Source of the DNA: Rhizobium sp. Leaf371
GTDB taxonomy: Bacteria > Pseudomonadota > Alphaproteobacteria > Rhizobiales > Rhizobiaceae
NCBI RefSeq assembly: GCF_001424045.1
Contig: NZ_LMQB01000028.1
Span: 360,734-408,468, forward strand
Reading direction: 5' to 3'
Length of the DNA stretch: 47,735 nt
Positions 1 through 10,486 of the stretch are shown one piece after another (the stretch's first letter is position 1; every line of letters starts with the position of its first letter). The translations under genes were made by a program, and so were the position numbers. Under the pieces are notes generated by a model. The model ran no database searches. It had not been told where the DNA came from and saw only the letters and a program-made list of their open reading frames with translations.

Positions 1-1245
<1,245 letters not shown>

Positions 1246-1260
1246 TCGCACTTTCCTGAA

Positions 1261-1298
1261 GCGGGCGGTTCGTTCTCACGCGCCGCCCGCACCTTTTT
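1261..1298 (+). terminator. Terminator/attenuator after the sugar-binding protein gene
   Basis: GCGGGCGG at 1261-1268 pairs perfectly with CCGCCCGC at 1283-1290 across a 14-base loop, followed by a run of five T at 1294-1298. It sits 15 bases after the stop of the binding-protein gene and just before the lipoprotein gene. A leaky terminator here would leave the binding protein more abundant than the ATPase and permease, a common arrangement in ABC operons. Confidence 0.65.
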
Positions 1299-1316
1299 AC
1301 ATCCGGAGTTGACGGA

Positions 1317-1967
1317 ATGCCGCGTTTCACCGCCGCTGCCGCGCTGTGCCTTGCCTCGGCCATCCTGATGGTCCTGCCCGGCTGCAAGATCATCAAGACG
1401 CCAACGGCCGAAGAGGCTGCGGAGGCCGCAAGCGGCGGCTTCAATCCCGAGCGGCAGGCGACCGAACTCTGGGCGCCGAAGGTGGTGCCCTATCTCACCT
1501 CCAAAGCCGGACCTTACAGCGATGTCGCCGCGCTGATCGGGTCCGATCCCGATGCCGCCGCCGCAAAATATGGTCACAAGGAAAAGGAGGGCAACGCCCC
1601 CTGGACCTATGCCGCGAAGCTCTCGGGCAGCGTCGTCAAGGCGGAGACCGGGTCGCGCGCCGGCTATCTCGACACGGATATCGACGGCGACGGCAAGGCG
1701 GATGTGCGGATCCAGATCGGCCCCGTCATCAAGGGCACGGCGATCCGCGACAGCCTCGATTTCGTCAGCTTCAACCAGTTCAAGAACCAGATCCAGTGGG
1801 CCGAATTCGGCAAGGCCTTCAACGCCCGCCTGAACGAGGATGTGCTGAAAGCGCTGCCGCGCGAGGGGCTGGAAGGCCGGAAGGTGGAGGCGGTCGGCGC
1901 TTTTCCCGTGCCGGCCAAAGGCCAGCTGCCGCTTCTGACGCCCGTGACGATGACGCTGAGCCCATGA
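1317..1967 (+). CDS. DUF2291 family predicted periplasmic lipoprotein
   Basis: A 216-residue protein with a lipoprotein signal: hydrophobic N-terminus and lipobox LPGC with the acylated cysteine at residue 23. The rest matches the pattern of the DUF2291 family, often found between binding protein and ATPase in Rbs-type operons of Alphaproteobacteria; its biochemical role is not known to me. A stretch near residue 120 (DTDIDGDGKADVRIQIGP) has a Dx[DN]xDG-like, possibly calcium-binding loop; this is a visual match only. Its stop codon overlaps the start of the ATPase gene (ATGA at 1964-1967), so translation is probably coupled. It may help assembly or ligand delivery for the transporter, which is inferred from context. 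Confidence 0.82.
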   Translation: MPRFTAAAALCLASAILMVLPGCKIIKTPTAEEAAEAASGGFNPERQATELWAPKVVPYLTSKAGPYSDVAALIGSDPDAAAAKYGHKEKEGNAPWTYAAKLSGSVVKAETGSRAGYLDTDIDGDGKADVRIQIGPVIKGTAIRDSLDFVSFNQFKNQIQWAEFGKAFNARLNEDVLKALPREGLEGRKVEAVGAFPVPAKGQLPLLTPVTMTLSP

Positions 1968-3556
1968 CCATGGCCTCTCATTCCAGCATGGCCTCTCCTT
2001 CCAGCATCGACGCTCAGGACGACATCATCCTCCAGCTGGAGGATGTGACGAAGGTCTATTCCGGCATCGTCGCCGTCAAGAATGCCACTCTCTCCTTGCG
2101 TCGGGGTGCGGTCAACGTGCTCGTCGGTGAGAACGGCGCGGGAAAATCGACGCTGATGCGCATGATCGCCGGTGTCGAGCGTCCCTCGCTCGGGCGTATT
2201 CTCCTCGACGCGAAACCGGTCGAGTTTCATTCTCCGGCCGATGCGCAGAAACACGGCATCGGCATGGTGTTCCAGGAGCTCAACCTCTTCGGAAACCTGT
2301 CCGTTGCGGAGAACATTTTCGCCACGCGCGAGATCGTCCGGGGGTTCCTAGGCATCGATCACAATGCCCAGATCGAGAAGGCCAATCTCTTCCTCGACCG
2401 GCTCGACGCCGGCATCAGTGCGGAGACGATGGTGGAAGACCTGCCGATCGGCCAGCAGCAACTGGTCGAGATCGCCAAGGCGCTTTCGCTCGACACACGA
2501 ATCCTCATTCTCGACGAGCCGACCTCGGCCTTGTCGGCTGCCGAAGTCGATATCCTGTTCAAGGTGATCGCCGAGCTGAAAGCGCAGGGTGTGGCGATCG
2601 TCTACATCTCGCATCGGCTGGAGGAGCTGATGCGCATCGGCGACCACATCACCGTGCTGCGGGACGGGCAGATCACCGGTCAGGCGCTCGTCAAGGACAT
2701 CGATACACGCTGGATCGTGCGCTCGATGATCGGCTCGGATGCCAAGGATTTCGCCAAATCCGTCGATCATACGCTCGGTCGCGAAGCCTTCCGCGCCGAA
2801 GACATCTCGCTCGCGCGGCGAACCGGTGGCCTTGCGGTCGATCACCTCTCGATCTCCGTGCGGGCCGGCGAAGTGCTCGGCATCTACGGATTGATGGGTG
2901 CGGGACGCAGCGAGTTCTTCGAGTGCGTGATGGGACAGCACCCGCATGCCACCGGCCGAATCTACGTCGATGGCGCGGAAATCGCTGCGCGCGACACTCC
3001 GACGCGCATCAAGCGCGGGCTGGCGCTGATCCCGGAAGATCGTCAGCGCGAAGGCCTTGTGCAGGTTCTGTCGATCGCCGCAAACCTGACGCTTGCCAGC
3101 CTCGACCGGTTCGTGCGCTTCAAGTTCCATATCACAGGCGAGCGCGAGCGGTCCGCCATAGCGGACGCGATCCGGGATCTCGCGATCAAGGCGCCAAATC
3201 CGGATTTCGACGTGACTTCCATGTCGGGCGGCAACCAGCAGAAGGTCGTCATCGGCAAGGCGTTGATGACAAAGCCCAAAGTTCTGCTGATGGACGAGCC
3301 GAGCCGCGGCATCGATGTCGGCGCGAAGGCAGACGTCTTCCGCACCATGCGCCGGCTGGCGGGCGAGGGGCTCGCCATCCTGTTTTCGACCTCCGACCTC
3401 GAAGAGGTCATGGCGCTGTCGGACCGGATCGCCGTGATGAGCAACGGCCGCATCACCACCATCCTCGATCGGGCGGATGCGAGCGAGGAGGCGATCGTGC
3501 AGGCGGCATCGATCGGGCACAAATCGACACAGACCAGCGGAGACCACGCGCCATGA
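1964..3556 (+). CDS. Double-domain ABC ATPase of sugar importer (RbsA/MglA type)
   Basis: A 530-residue protein with two nucleotide-binding domains in tandem, the usual size for RbsA/XylG/MglA. Domain 1 has a full Walker A (GENGAGKST), a signature-like PIGQQQLVEIAKA and Walker B LILDEPTSAL. Domain 2 has the degenerate P-loop GLMGAGRSE, the signature SGGNQQKVVIGKA and LLMDEPSRGIDVG. A strong first site and altered second site are typical of this family. The chosen ATG (1964) overlaps the preceding stop; the frame is open further upstream but that region lies inside the DUF2291 gene. It energises the permease encoded next, whose start overlaps its stop (ATGA at 3553-3556). Confidence 0.93.
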   Translation: MTMASHSSMASPSSIDAQDDIILQLEDVTKVYSGIVAVKNATLSLRRGAVNVLVGENGAGKSTLMRMIAGVERPSLGRILLDAKPVEFHSPADAQKHGIGMVFQELNLFGNLSVAENIFATREIVRGFLGIDHNAQIEKANLFLDRLDAGISAETMVEDLPIGQQQLVEIAKALSLDTRILILDEPTSALSAAEVDILFKVIAELKAQGVAIVYISHRLEELMRIGDHITVLRDGQITGQALVKDIDTRWIVRSMIGSDAKDFAKSVDHTLGREAFRAEDISLARRTGGLAVDHLSISVRAGEVLGIYGLMGAGRSEFFECVMGQHPHATGRIYVDGAEIAARDTPTRIKRGLALIPEDRQREGLVQVLSIAANLTLASLDRFVRFKFHITGERERSAIADAIRDLAIKAPNPDFDVTSMSGGNQQKVVIGKALMTKPKVLLMDEPSRGIDVGAKADVFRTMRRLAGEGLAILFSTSDLEEVMALSDRIAVMSNGRITTILDRADASEEAIVQAASIGHKSTQTSGDHAP

Positions 3557-4617
3557 CGACGGCCACCACGACCACACCGGCAGCCTCGGCAGACAGCGGC
3601 TCGCTTCTCCTGACGCTGATGAAGCTGCGGACGTTCATCGCGCTCTTCGCCGTCATCGCCTTCTTCTCGGCTTTCGCGCCGAACTTCCTCTCGACCGCCA
3701 ACATCATCCTGATGTCGAAGCACGTGGCATTGAACGCGTTTCTCGCCATGGGCATGACCTTCGTCATCATCACCGGCGGCATCGATCTCTCGGTCGGCTC
3801 CATCGTCGGGCTCTGCGGCATGGTGGCCGGCGGGCTCATCCTCAACGGCATCGATCTGCAGATCGGCTACACGATATATTTCAATATCGTCGAGGTCTGC
3901 CTGATCACGCTGGCGGTCGGCATCCTGATCGGCGCGGTCAACGGGCTGCTGATCACCCGGCTGAACGTCGCGCCCTTCATCGCCACGCTCGGCACGCTCT
4001 ATGTCGCTCGCGGTCTGGCGCTGCTGTCGTCGGACGGGCAGACGTTTCCGAACCTCGTCGGCAAGCCGGAGCTTGCGACCACAGGCTTCGGCTTCCTAGG
4101 TTCGGGCCGCATCATCGGCCTGCCGGTGTCGATCTGGATCCTCATCGTCGTCGCGCTCGCGGCCGCCTATTTCGCACGTTACGTGCCGCTCGGCCGGCAG
4201 ATCTTCGCCGTCGGCGGCAATGAGCGGGCGGCGCGCATGTCGGGCATCCGGGTCAACCGGGTGAAGATGTTCGTCTACATGTTTTCCGGCTTCTGCGCCG
4301 CGATCGTCGGGATCGTCATCTCGTCCGAACTCATGGCGGCGCATCCGGCAACCGGCAACTCGTTCGAGCTCAATGCCATCGCGGCAGCCGTCCTCGGCGG
4401 CACGTCGATGTCAGGCGGGCGGGGCACGATCGGCGGCACCATCATCGGCGCCTTCGTCATCGGCATTCTTTCGGACGGGCTCGTGATGATGGGCGTCTCG
4501 TCCTTCTGGCAGATGGTCATCAAGGGCATCGTCATCATCGTGGCCGTCGTGGTCGATCAGGCACAGCGCCGCTTGCAGCAGCAGGTCGCACTGATGCAGC
4601 TGGCCAAGAAAGGTTAG
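3553..4617 (+). CDS. Sugar ABC transporter permease (RbsC type)
   Basis: A 354-residue very hydrophobic protein of the RbsC/XylH/AraH permease family. The family hallmark GIDLSVGS follows the second membrane segment (FVIITGGIDLSVGSIVGLC). Near the C-terminus GGTSMSGGRGTIGGT is the conserved cytoplasmic loop that docks on the ATPase. About 8-10 membrane segments are visible. A Thr/Ala-rich soluble head of about 18 residues precedes the first. The start overlaps the ATPase stop by four bases. Last gene of the operon: about 210 bases with no gene follow before an unrelated hydrolase. Confidence 0.92.
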   Translation: MTTATTTTPAASADSGSLLLTLMKLRTFIALFAVIAFFSAFAPNFLSTANIILMSKHVALNAFLAMGMTFVIITGGIDLSVGSIVGLCGMVAGGLILNGIDLQIGYTIYFNIVEVCLITLAVGILIGAVNGLLITRLNVAPFIATLGTLYVARGLALLSSDGQTFPNLVGKPELATTGFGFLGSGRIIGLPVSIWILIVVALAAAYFARYVPLGRQIFAVGGNERAARMSGIRVNRVKMFVYMFSGFCAAIVGIVISSELMAAHPATGNSFELNAIAAAVLGGTSMSGGRGTIGGTIIGAFVIGILSDGLVMMGVSSFWQMVIKGIVIIVAVVVDQAQRRLQQQVALMQLAKKG

Positions 4618-4827
4618 GCAAGCCTTCCGCGGATGTGTTTGGGTCGGGAAAATTGTGCGTTGCCGCAAAGAACGGGATCTAAACCGTCAGCCGTGGCTTT
4701 CAAAGATGCGTTTCTGGCGTAAAAAGCAATTGGGCATTGTCCGGGACGATGCCCGCCTGCTGCCGATTGATGAAACCGCTCTTGCGGCGGACCCCGCAAG
4801 CCGAGCGCATCTGAAGGAGAGACCACC

Positions 4828-5664
4828 ATGGGCTTTATCACCACCAAGGACGGTACAGAGATTTTCTACAAGGACTGGGGTCAGAAGGATGCCCAGCCGA
4901 TCATGTTCCACCACGGCTGGCCGCTGTCGTCGGACGATTGGGACGCGCAGATGCTGTTCTTCGTCTCGAAGGGCTTTCGCGTCGTCGCCCATGACCGCCG
5001 GGGCCACGGCCGTTCGGCACAGGTGTCCGACGGCCACGACATGGACCACTATGCCGCCGACGCCTTTGCCGTCGTCGAGGCGCTGGATCTGAAGAACGTC
5101 GTCCATATCGGCCATTCCACGGGCGGCGGCGAAGTCGCCCGCTACGTGGCCAAGCATGGCGAACCGGCCGGACGCGTGGCCAAGGCCGTGTTGGTGTCAG
5201 CGGTTCCGCCGCTGATGCTGAAGACGGCAGGCAATCCGGAAGGCCTGCCGCTGGAGGTTTTCGACGGTTTCCGCTCGGCGCTCGCTGCCAACCGCGCCGT
5301 CTTCTTCCACGAGGTGCCGGCCGGTCCCTTCTACGGTTTCAACCGCGATGGGGCTCAGGTGCAGGAAGCCGTGGTTCGCAACTGGTGGCGCCAGGGCATG
5401 ATGGGCAGCGCCAAGGCCCACTACGACGGCATCAAGGCCTTCTCGGAAACCGACCAGACGGACGACTTGAAGGCCATTTCAGTGCCGACGCTGGTGCTGC
5501 ACGGCGAGGACGACCAGATCGTGCCGATTGCCGATGCCGCCCTGAAGGCCATCAAGCTCCTGAAAAACGGAACGCTGAAGACCTATCCGGGCTTCTCCCA
5601 CGGCATGCTGACGGTGAACGCGGACGTGCTCAACGCCGACCTTCTCGCCTTCATCCAGGGCTGA
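4828..5664 (+). CDS. Alpha/beta hydrolase, chloroperoxidase/arylesterase-like
   Basis: A 278-residue single-domain alpha/beta hydrolase of the cofactor-free haloperoxidase/arylesterase group. The nucleophile elbow is GHSTGGG with Ser97. The acid is expected in LHGEDDQIVP and the histidine in GFSHGM near the C-terminus. HHGWPLSSDDWD (residues 28-39) is the oxyanion-hole region of this group, and DRRGHGRS follows. Length fits the family (about 275). No signal peptide, so cytoplasmic. The ATG has GAAGGAGAG upstream. Members act as esterases, lactonases or perhydrolases; the natural substrate is not indicated here. It faces an EamA exporter gene convergently with only five bases between. Confidence 0.85.
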   Translation: MGFITTKDGTEIFYKDWGQKDAQPIMFHHGWPLSSDDWDAQMLFFVSKGFRVVAHDRRGHGRSAQVSDGHDMDHYAADAFAVVEALDLKNVVHIGHSTGGGEVARYVAKHGEPAGRVAKAVLVSAVPPLMLKTAGNPEGLPLEVFDGFRSALAANRAVFFHEVPAGPFYGFNRDGAQVQEAVVRNWWRQGMMGSAKAHYDGIKAFSETDQTDDLKAISVPTLVLHGEDDQIVPIADAALKAIKLLKNGTLKTYPGFSHGMLTVNADVLNADLLAFIQG

Positions 5665-5669
5665 TCCGG

Positions 5670-6569
5670 TCAGGCCGCCGAACGCCTGCGGCGGGGGCCT
5701 TGCCCCCGTCGTTCCCAGACGATGAGCAGCACGCTTGACGCGACGATCAGCAGCGCACCGATGAAGACGTTCAGCGCCGGGATCTCCGCCCAGATGAGAT
5801 ATCCGTAGACGAAGGCCCACATGAGACCCGTGTATTCGACAGGGGCAATCGCCGAGGCCGGGGCGTAGCGGAACCCGTCATAGAGCAGGTATTGGCCGAT
5901 GGTCGAGATGAGGCCGAGGGCAAGCAGCAGGCCCCAGCCTGCCGCATCCGGCGTCGTCCACACCCAGGGGAGCGAGAGCGCGCAGGCGAGACCGAACAGA
6001 AGGCTCGTCGCGTACATCTGCGTCAGGGTGGATTCGCTGCGGCTGACCAGACGCACGAGAATGGTGCTCCAGGCCCAGCAGAAGCCCGCGACGACGCACA
6101 TGGCGGCCGGCACGAGGTTCGGGGAATGGGTGGGATTAGCCGCAACGACCACCCCGATGAAGCCGCCGATACAGGCGATCCAGCGTCCCGCGCCGATCGT
6201 TTCCTTCAGAACCAGGATCGACAGGAACATGACCATGATCGGCGCCGAGAAATACAGCGTCGTCAGTTCCGCAAGGCCGAGCGACCGGGCGGCATTGTAG
6301 AACAGCAGCCAGGCGACCAGCATCAGCGCGGCGCGAAGCACCAGCGTCTTGCGGTAAGGGCTTTGCAGCGCGGACGGATGTTTGCGGACGCGGACGAGGA
6401 CGCCGGTGATGGCGACGATCACGAGGCTGCGGAAGAACAGGATCTGCGGCACGGCATAATCCGTCACCAGCCATTTGACGATGGCGTCTTGCAGGGCAAA
6501 GCAGGCATAGCCGGCCGAGGCCAGCGCGATGCCGGTCAGCGGTCCCTTTGTGCTCACGTCTGAAACCAT
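5670..6569 (-). CDS. EamA/DMT-family transporter
   Basis: A 299-residue membrane protein with ten predicted helices arranged as two five-helix EamA repeats, typical of drug/metabolite exporters of the RhaT/YdcZ superfamily. Markers are GYACFALQDAIVKWL at the first helix, AELTTLYFSAPIMVMFLSILVLKE at the end of repeat 1, and PVEYTGLMWAFVYGYLIWAEIP in repeat 2. The start at 6569 was chosen because GGGAGGG lies just upstream and the product then begins with a short soluble tail; the frame is open further upstream but that extension is not hydrophobic. The substrate is not predictable from sequence. Confidence 0.85.
   Translation of the reverse strand: MVSDVSTKGPLTGIALASAGYACFALQDAIVKWLVTDYAVPQILFFRSLVIVAITGVLVRVRKHPSALQSPYRKTLVLRAALMLVAWLLFYNAARSLGLAELTTLYFSAPIMVMFLSILVLKETIGAGRWIACIGGFIGVVVAANPTHSPNLVPAAMCVVAGFCWAWSTILVRLVSRSESTLTQMYATSLLFGLACALSLPWVWTTPDAAGWGLLLALGLISTIGQYLLYDGFRYAPASAIAPVEYTGLMWAFVYGYLIWAEIPALNVFIGALLIVASSVLLIVWERRGQGPRRRRSAA
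5692..5708. terminator. GC-rich hairpin at the hydrolase/EamA convergence
   Basis: CGGGGGC and GCCCCCG pair around a CTT loop. The hairpin lies 28 bases after the hydrolase stop and inside the last codons of the convergent EamA gene. With no T-run it is only a weak terminator candidate for the hydrolase transcript. Confidence 0.3.
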
Positions 6570-6823
6570 CTGGCCCTCCCGTCGCGAAAGCCTTTGCAGA
6601 GAAAAGGCATCCGGCACAGCCGCAATGGCAGGAACCGCCCTGCGCCGCAATGTCAAAATCCCTTTCCATGGACAACACGTCGCGGTGTCCGCCAGTCGCG
6701 CAAGGGGCCCGGGAATGGGCTTCGGAATGGTAAGTGTTTTATTATGTTTTAATCTGCATCTGAGAGGATGCCCGCGGGAGAAACCGATCCATCGGTCAGA
6801 GCCCAGGGGTAGGGGAGCCTTTC

Positions 6824-9346
6824 ATGATCGATCGTTTGATGTCTCGGATCCGGATCCAGACCAAGGTGCTGGTACTGCTTACGCCGTTCGTGCTGAGCAT
6901 CACCGCCGTCGGCGTGACGGGTCTCTACACCTCCGGCCTGCTCCAGGGCCGCATGGAAATCTCCAATAGCGTCCTCCAATCGCTCAGCGGCTTCAAGCAG
7001 GTCTTCTCCGCCATGTCGCGCTTTCTTCTGCAGCCCTCGGCGGAAACGCACGATGCAGCACGCAAAGAATTGAACGACGAAATCGCCGACCTCAAGACGA
7101 TGGCGGACGGCCTTCGCGCGGAAACCGATGTCACCCGCCTCGATGAGGCGCTGGCCCAATCGGCCACGATCGCCGCCAATATCGAAACCCTGTGGGGGTT
7201 GCAAACCGATCGCGAACGGATCGCGACCGAGGTCGGCGCCAGCACCGAGGCGTTGCTTGCCGTGCAGGCGGCCGCGGGCAAGCAGGCCTTCGTTCTGCTG
7301 GCTGGCGCCAAGACCATCGAGAAATCCGCAAAGACCGATCTGAAGACGGCGCTGCAGGTCGGCGCTCTCGGTTCTGCCGCCCAGGCGCTTGCGAAGCAGG
7401 CGAGTGCAGCACCCAGCGATGCCGACCGCATCAAGATCGTCAAGACGGGCCTGCCGGCGGTCGCCACCGCACTCGAAGCCACGCTCAAGGCGCTCGGCAA
7501 AGTCTCGCTCCCCGCCGTCGATGCAGTGAAGCCCGAGATCGCAGCGCTCGGCGACACCGCTGCAAAGGCTGGTGCCGATCCGCTGCTGGCCGGCAATCTC
7601 CTCACCGCGATGACATCGTTCGATCGTGCCGGAGCCGCAATCAAGACGGCGTCCGACGACGCGCTTCGCAACGCCGTCTCGGCGCTTGCCGCTGCGGAAG
7701 GCGAGATCGCCAAGGCTGACCGCGTCGGCAACAAGCTGCGCGCCATCGTCGGCAATGCCAACCAGATCCGCGTCGTCTTCGCCGAGCTTGCCGCCGTTCC
7801 CGATGATGGCGGCGTGAAGAAGGTGCAGCAAGCGCTCTATGCCTATGGCAAGGAGGTGGAAGGCCTTGCCACCGCCGTTCCCGGCGATACGGTCCTCGCC
7901 GAACTTCCGGCAAAGGCGAAGCCGGCCCTGACGTCTTTGGAGGCGAACGCCCTTGCGCTCCTCGCTCTGTCGCAGAAGCAGCGCTCCGAATTCGATGCCG
8001 CGGCGGCGCAGATCGACGGGACATGGACGCTGCTCACGGAATTCGCCGAAAACCAGAAGCAGAGCGCCGGGACCGAGCGCGAGCAGGCCAATACCATTTC
8101 GCTCGGCGCCACGCTTGTGGGCATCCTCATCGCGCTTCTCGCCGGAACGGCGCTGGTGATGACGCTGAAGGGACCGATCGGACAGATCACCGCGGCGATG
8201 CGCAGGCTCGCCGATGGTGCTTTGGATACGTCGATCACAGGCGAGAACCGTTCCGATGAAATCGGCGACATGGCGCGTGCGCTGTCTGTCTTCAAAGGCA
8301 GCGCGCTCGCCAAGGTATCGATGGAAGAGCAGGCGGAGGCGACGCGCCGCGAGACCGAGGCCCACCGGCTGCGCAGCGATGCGGAGCGCCAGGACGCGGC
8401 ACGCGAGGTGCAGTTTGCGGTAGACACGCTGGCGCAGGCCCTGTCGCGCCTCGCGCGTGGCGATATGAGCTTCACCATCGACACGCCCTTCGCGGCGCAT
8501 CTCGATCGTCTGCGCAACGATTTCAACGCGTCCGTGGGCGGGCTGCGGGAGACGCTCGGCGAGATCCGCCATATCTCCAGTGCCATCCATCACAATGGCC
8601 AGCAGATGGCCGATGCCGTCGGCGATCTCGCCAAGCGCACCGAGCAGCAGGCGGCAGCGCTCGAGGAAACCTCGGCTGCGGTCGATGAGGTCTCGTCCAC
8701 CGTGCGCACGGCCGCTGGCCGCGCCAACGACGTCCAGGGCATCGTCCAGCGCGCCAAGCGCAATGCCGACAACTCCTCCGGCATCGTGCAGAATGCGATC
8801 TCGGCCATGATGCGCATCCGCGAGGCTTCCGACAAGATCGGGCAGATCGTCGGTGCGATCGACGCGATCGCCTTTCAGACGAACCTTCTCGCCCTGAACG
8901 CCGGCGTCGAGGCGGCGCGGGCAGGCGAGGCGGGCAAGGGTTTCGCGGTCGTCGCGCAGGAGGTCCGCGACCTTGCGCAGCGTTCCGCGCTGGCCGCCAA
9001 GGAAATCGGTGGACTGATCTCGAAATCCTCTGCCGAGGTGGCCACGGGCTCGCAGTTCGTGGAGCAGACCGGCAGCGCCCTGATGGAGATCGCCCACCAG
9101 ATCGTCGATATCGCCGGCCATGTCGATCACCTCGCTCTGTCGAGCCGCGACCAGTCGACATCGCTCGAATCCGTCAATGGCTCCGTCAACCAGATCGACC
9201 AGATGACCCAGCAGAATGCCGCGATGGTGGAAGAGACCAATGCCGCCACGCTCCAGCTTGCCGAGGATATCGACATGCTCGCCGGCCTCGTCGCCCGCTT
9301 CCGCCTGTTGGAGGACGACGACACGCACCATGCGCGGGCGGCCTGA
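6824..9346 (+). CDS. Methyl-accepting chemotaxis protein with long helical periplasmic sensor
   Basis: An 840-residue chemoreceptor. A first membrane helix (about residues 14-37) and a second (about 428-447) enclose a periplasmic region of roughly 390 residues, rich in Ala and predicted helical, longer than the common four-helix bundle. A HAMP domain follows (PIGQITAAMRRLADGALD…), with a second HAMP-like segment near residue 545 (LSRLARGDMSFTID). The signalling domain runs from about 580 to 830; its hairpin tip has the hallmark IAFQTNLLALNAGVEAARAGE. EQQAAALEETSAAVDE is a probable methylation helix. There is no C-terminal CheR-binding pentapeptide. The ATG is preceded by AGGGGAG. The ligand is unknown. 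Confidence 0.93.
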   Translation: MIDRLMSRIRIQTKVLVLLTPFVLSITAVGVTGLYTSGLLQGRMEISNSVLQSLSGFKQVFSAMSRFLLQPSAETHDAARKELNDEIADLKTMADGLRAETDVTRLDEALAQSATIAANIETLWGLQTDRERIATEVGASTEALLAVQAAAGKQAFVLLAGAKTIEKSAKTDLKTALQVGALGSAAQALAKQASAAPSDADRIKIVKTGLPAVATALEATLKALGKVSLPAVDAVKPEIAALGDTAAKAGADPLLAGNLLTAMTSFDRAGAAIKTASDDALRNAVSALAAAEGEIAKADRVGNKLRAIVGNANQIRVVFAELAAVPDDGGVKKVQQALYAYGKEVEGLATAVPGDTVLAELPAKAKPALTSLEANALALLALSQKQRSEFDAAAAQIDGTWTLLTEFAENQKQSAGTEREQANTISLGATLVGILIALLAGTALVMTLKGPIGQITAAMRRLADGALDTSITGENRSDEIGDMARALSVFKGSALAKVSMEEQAEATRRETEAHRLRSDAERQDAAREVQFAVDTLAQALSRLARGDMSFTIDTPFAAHLDRLRNDFNASVGGLRETLGEIRHISSAIHHNGQQMADAVGDLAKRTEQQAAALEETSAAVDEVSSTVRTAAGRANDVQGIVQRAKRNADNSSGIVQNAISAMMRIREASDKIGQIVGAIDAIAFQTNLLALNAGVEAARAGEAGKGFAVVAQEVRDLAQRSALAAKEIGGLISKSSAEVATGSQFVEQTGSALMEIAHQIVDIAGHVDHLALSSRDQSTSLESVNGSVNQIDQMTQQNAAMVEETNAATLQLAEDIDMLAGLVARFRLLEDDDTHHARAA

Positions 9347-9359
9347 GCATTCCTGCAGA

Positions 9360-9394
9360 CGCGCGCCCGATTTCGGTTGAATTGCCGGCGCGCG
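9360..9394 (+). terminator. Hairpin after the chemoreceptor gene
   Basis: CGCGCGCC (9360-9367) pairs perfectly with GGCGCGCG (9387-9394) around a 19-base loop, starting 14 bases after the chemoreceptor stop. No T-run follows, so it may slow or process the transcript rather than end it fully. Confidence 0.35.
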
Positions 9395-9432
9395 ACGATA
9401 GCGTCAGGCTCTTGTAACACGGGAGCGCCGGG

Positions 9433-10482
9433 ATGACCTTGACCGAACAGAGATTGCGGGAACTGCGCGAGAAATATGCGACCGGGCATGGTGGCGAGAT
9501 CAGCGATCCCCGCTTTCGCCGCGTGGCCGCGCATATCTTCTCCGAAAGCGGCACGCGGGCCGCACCCTATTCCGGGATCCCGACGCTGCTGTCGGCACCT
9601 CTCGTCGAGCCGGGCGAAAGCGAGGCCTTCGACGCGCTGCAGGTGGCCCTGCTCGGCATTCCCATGGATCTCGGCGTCACCAACCGCACAGGCTCCCGCT
9701 TCGGGCCGCGGGCATTGCGAACCATCGAGCGGATCGGCCCCTACAATCATGTGCTTGAGGTCGCGCCGGTGCACGAGCTGCGCGTCGCCGATATCGGCGA
9801 CGTGCCTTTTCGCAGCCGCTACCGGCTGGAGATGAGCCACGAAGACATCGAGCAGCATATCGACAGGATCGTCGGCAGGGGCATCCTGCCGCTCTCGGTC
9901 GGCGGCGACCATTCAGTGACCCATCCCATTCTGCGCTCGGTCGGGCGCGATCGGCCGGTCGGCATGATCCATATCGACGCCCATTGCGACACGGGCGGCG
10001 CCTACGATCTCACCAAGTTTCACCATGGCGGCCCGTTCCGGAATGCGGTTCTCGACGGCGTTCTCGATCCGACGCGGGTGATCCAGATCGGCATTCGCGG
10101 CTCGTCCGAATATCTCTGGGAGTTTTCCTATGATGCCGGCATGACCGTCATCCACGCCGAAGAGATCAACGGTCTCGGCATCGGCGCAATTATTGATAAG
10201 GCGCGCGCGATCGTCGGCGACGGGCCGACCTATCTCTCCTTCGACATCGACAGTCTCGATCCGGCCTTTGCACCCGGCACGGGAACGCCCGAGATCGGCG
10301 GCCTGACGACGCGGGAGGCATTGGAATTGCTGCGCGGCCTGAGAGGCGTCAATTTCGTCGGTGGCGACGTCGTCGAGGTCGCGCCGCAATATGACAGCAC
10401 CACCAACACCGCCCAGGCCGGCGCACAGATGCTGTTCGAGATCCTGAGCCTTCTCGCCTTCAGCCCATCGCTCAAACCCTGA
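9433..10482 (+). CDS. Agmatinase/ureohydrolase family enzyme
   Basis: A 349-residue dimanganese ureohydrolase of the arginase/agmatinase superfamily. All metal-binding motifs are present: GGDHS with His160; the D-x-H-x-D motif at Asp182, His184 and Asp186; and FDIDSLDP with Asp271 and Asp273. The reaction is hydrolysis of a guanidino group to urea and an amine. Agmatine, guanidinobutyrate and guanidinopropionate hydrolases are not separable by these motifs, so the substrate is left open. An N-terminal extension of about 70 residues precedes the core, as in several proteobacterial guanidino-acid hydrolases. Its stop is four bases from the stop of the convergent DoxX-like gene. Confidence 0.87.
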   Translation: MTLTEQRLRELREKYATGHGGEISDPRFRRVAAHIFSESGTRAAPYSGIPTLLSAPLVEPGESEAFDALQVALLGIPMDLGVTNRTGSRFGPRALRTIERIGPYNHVLEVAPVHELRVADIGDVPFRSRYRLEMSHEDIEQHIDRIVGRGILPLSVGGDHSVTHPILRSVGRDRPVGMIHIDAHCDTGGAYDLTKFHHGGPFRNAVLDGVLDPTRVIQIGIRGSSEYLWEFSYDAGMTVIHAEEINGLGIGAIIDKARAIVGDGPTYLSFDIDSLDPAFAPGTGTPEIGGLTTREALELLRGLRGVNFVGGDVVEVAPQYDSTTNTAQAGAQMLFEILSLLAFSPSLKP

Positions 10483-10486
10483 TCCG

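Noticed and set aside
6749-9331. 860-codon minus-strand open frame
   Set aside because: Exact shadow of the chemoreceptor gene, which has complete HAMP and signalling motifs on the plus strand.
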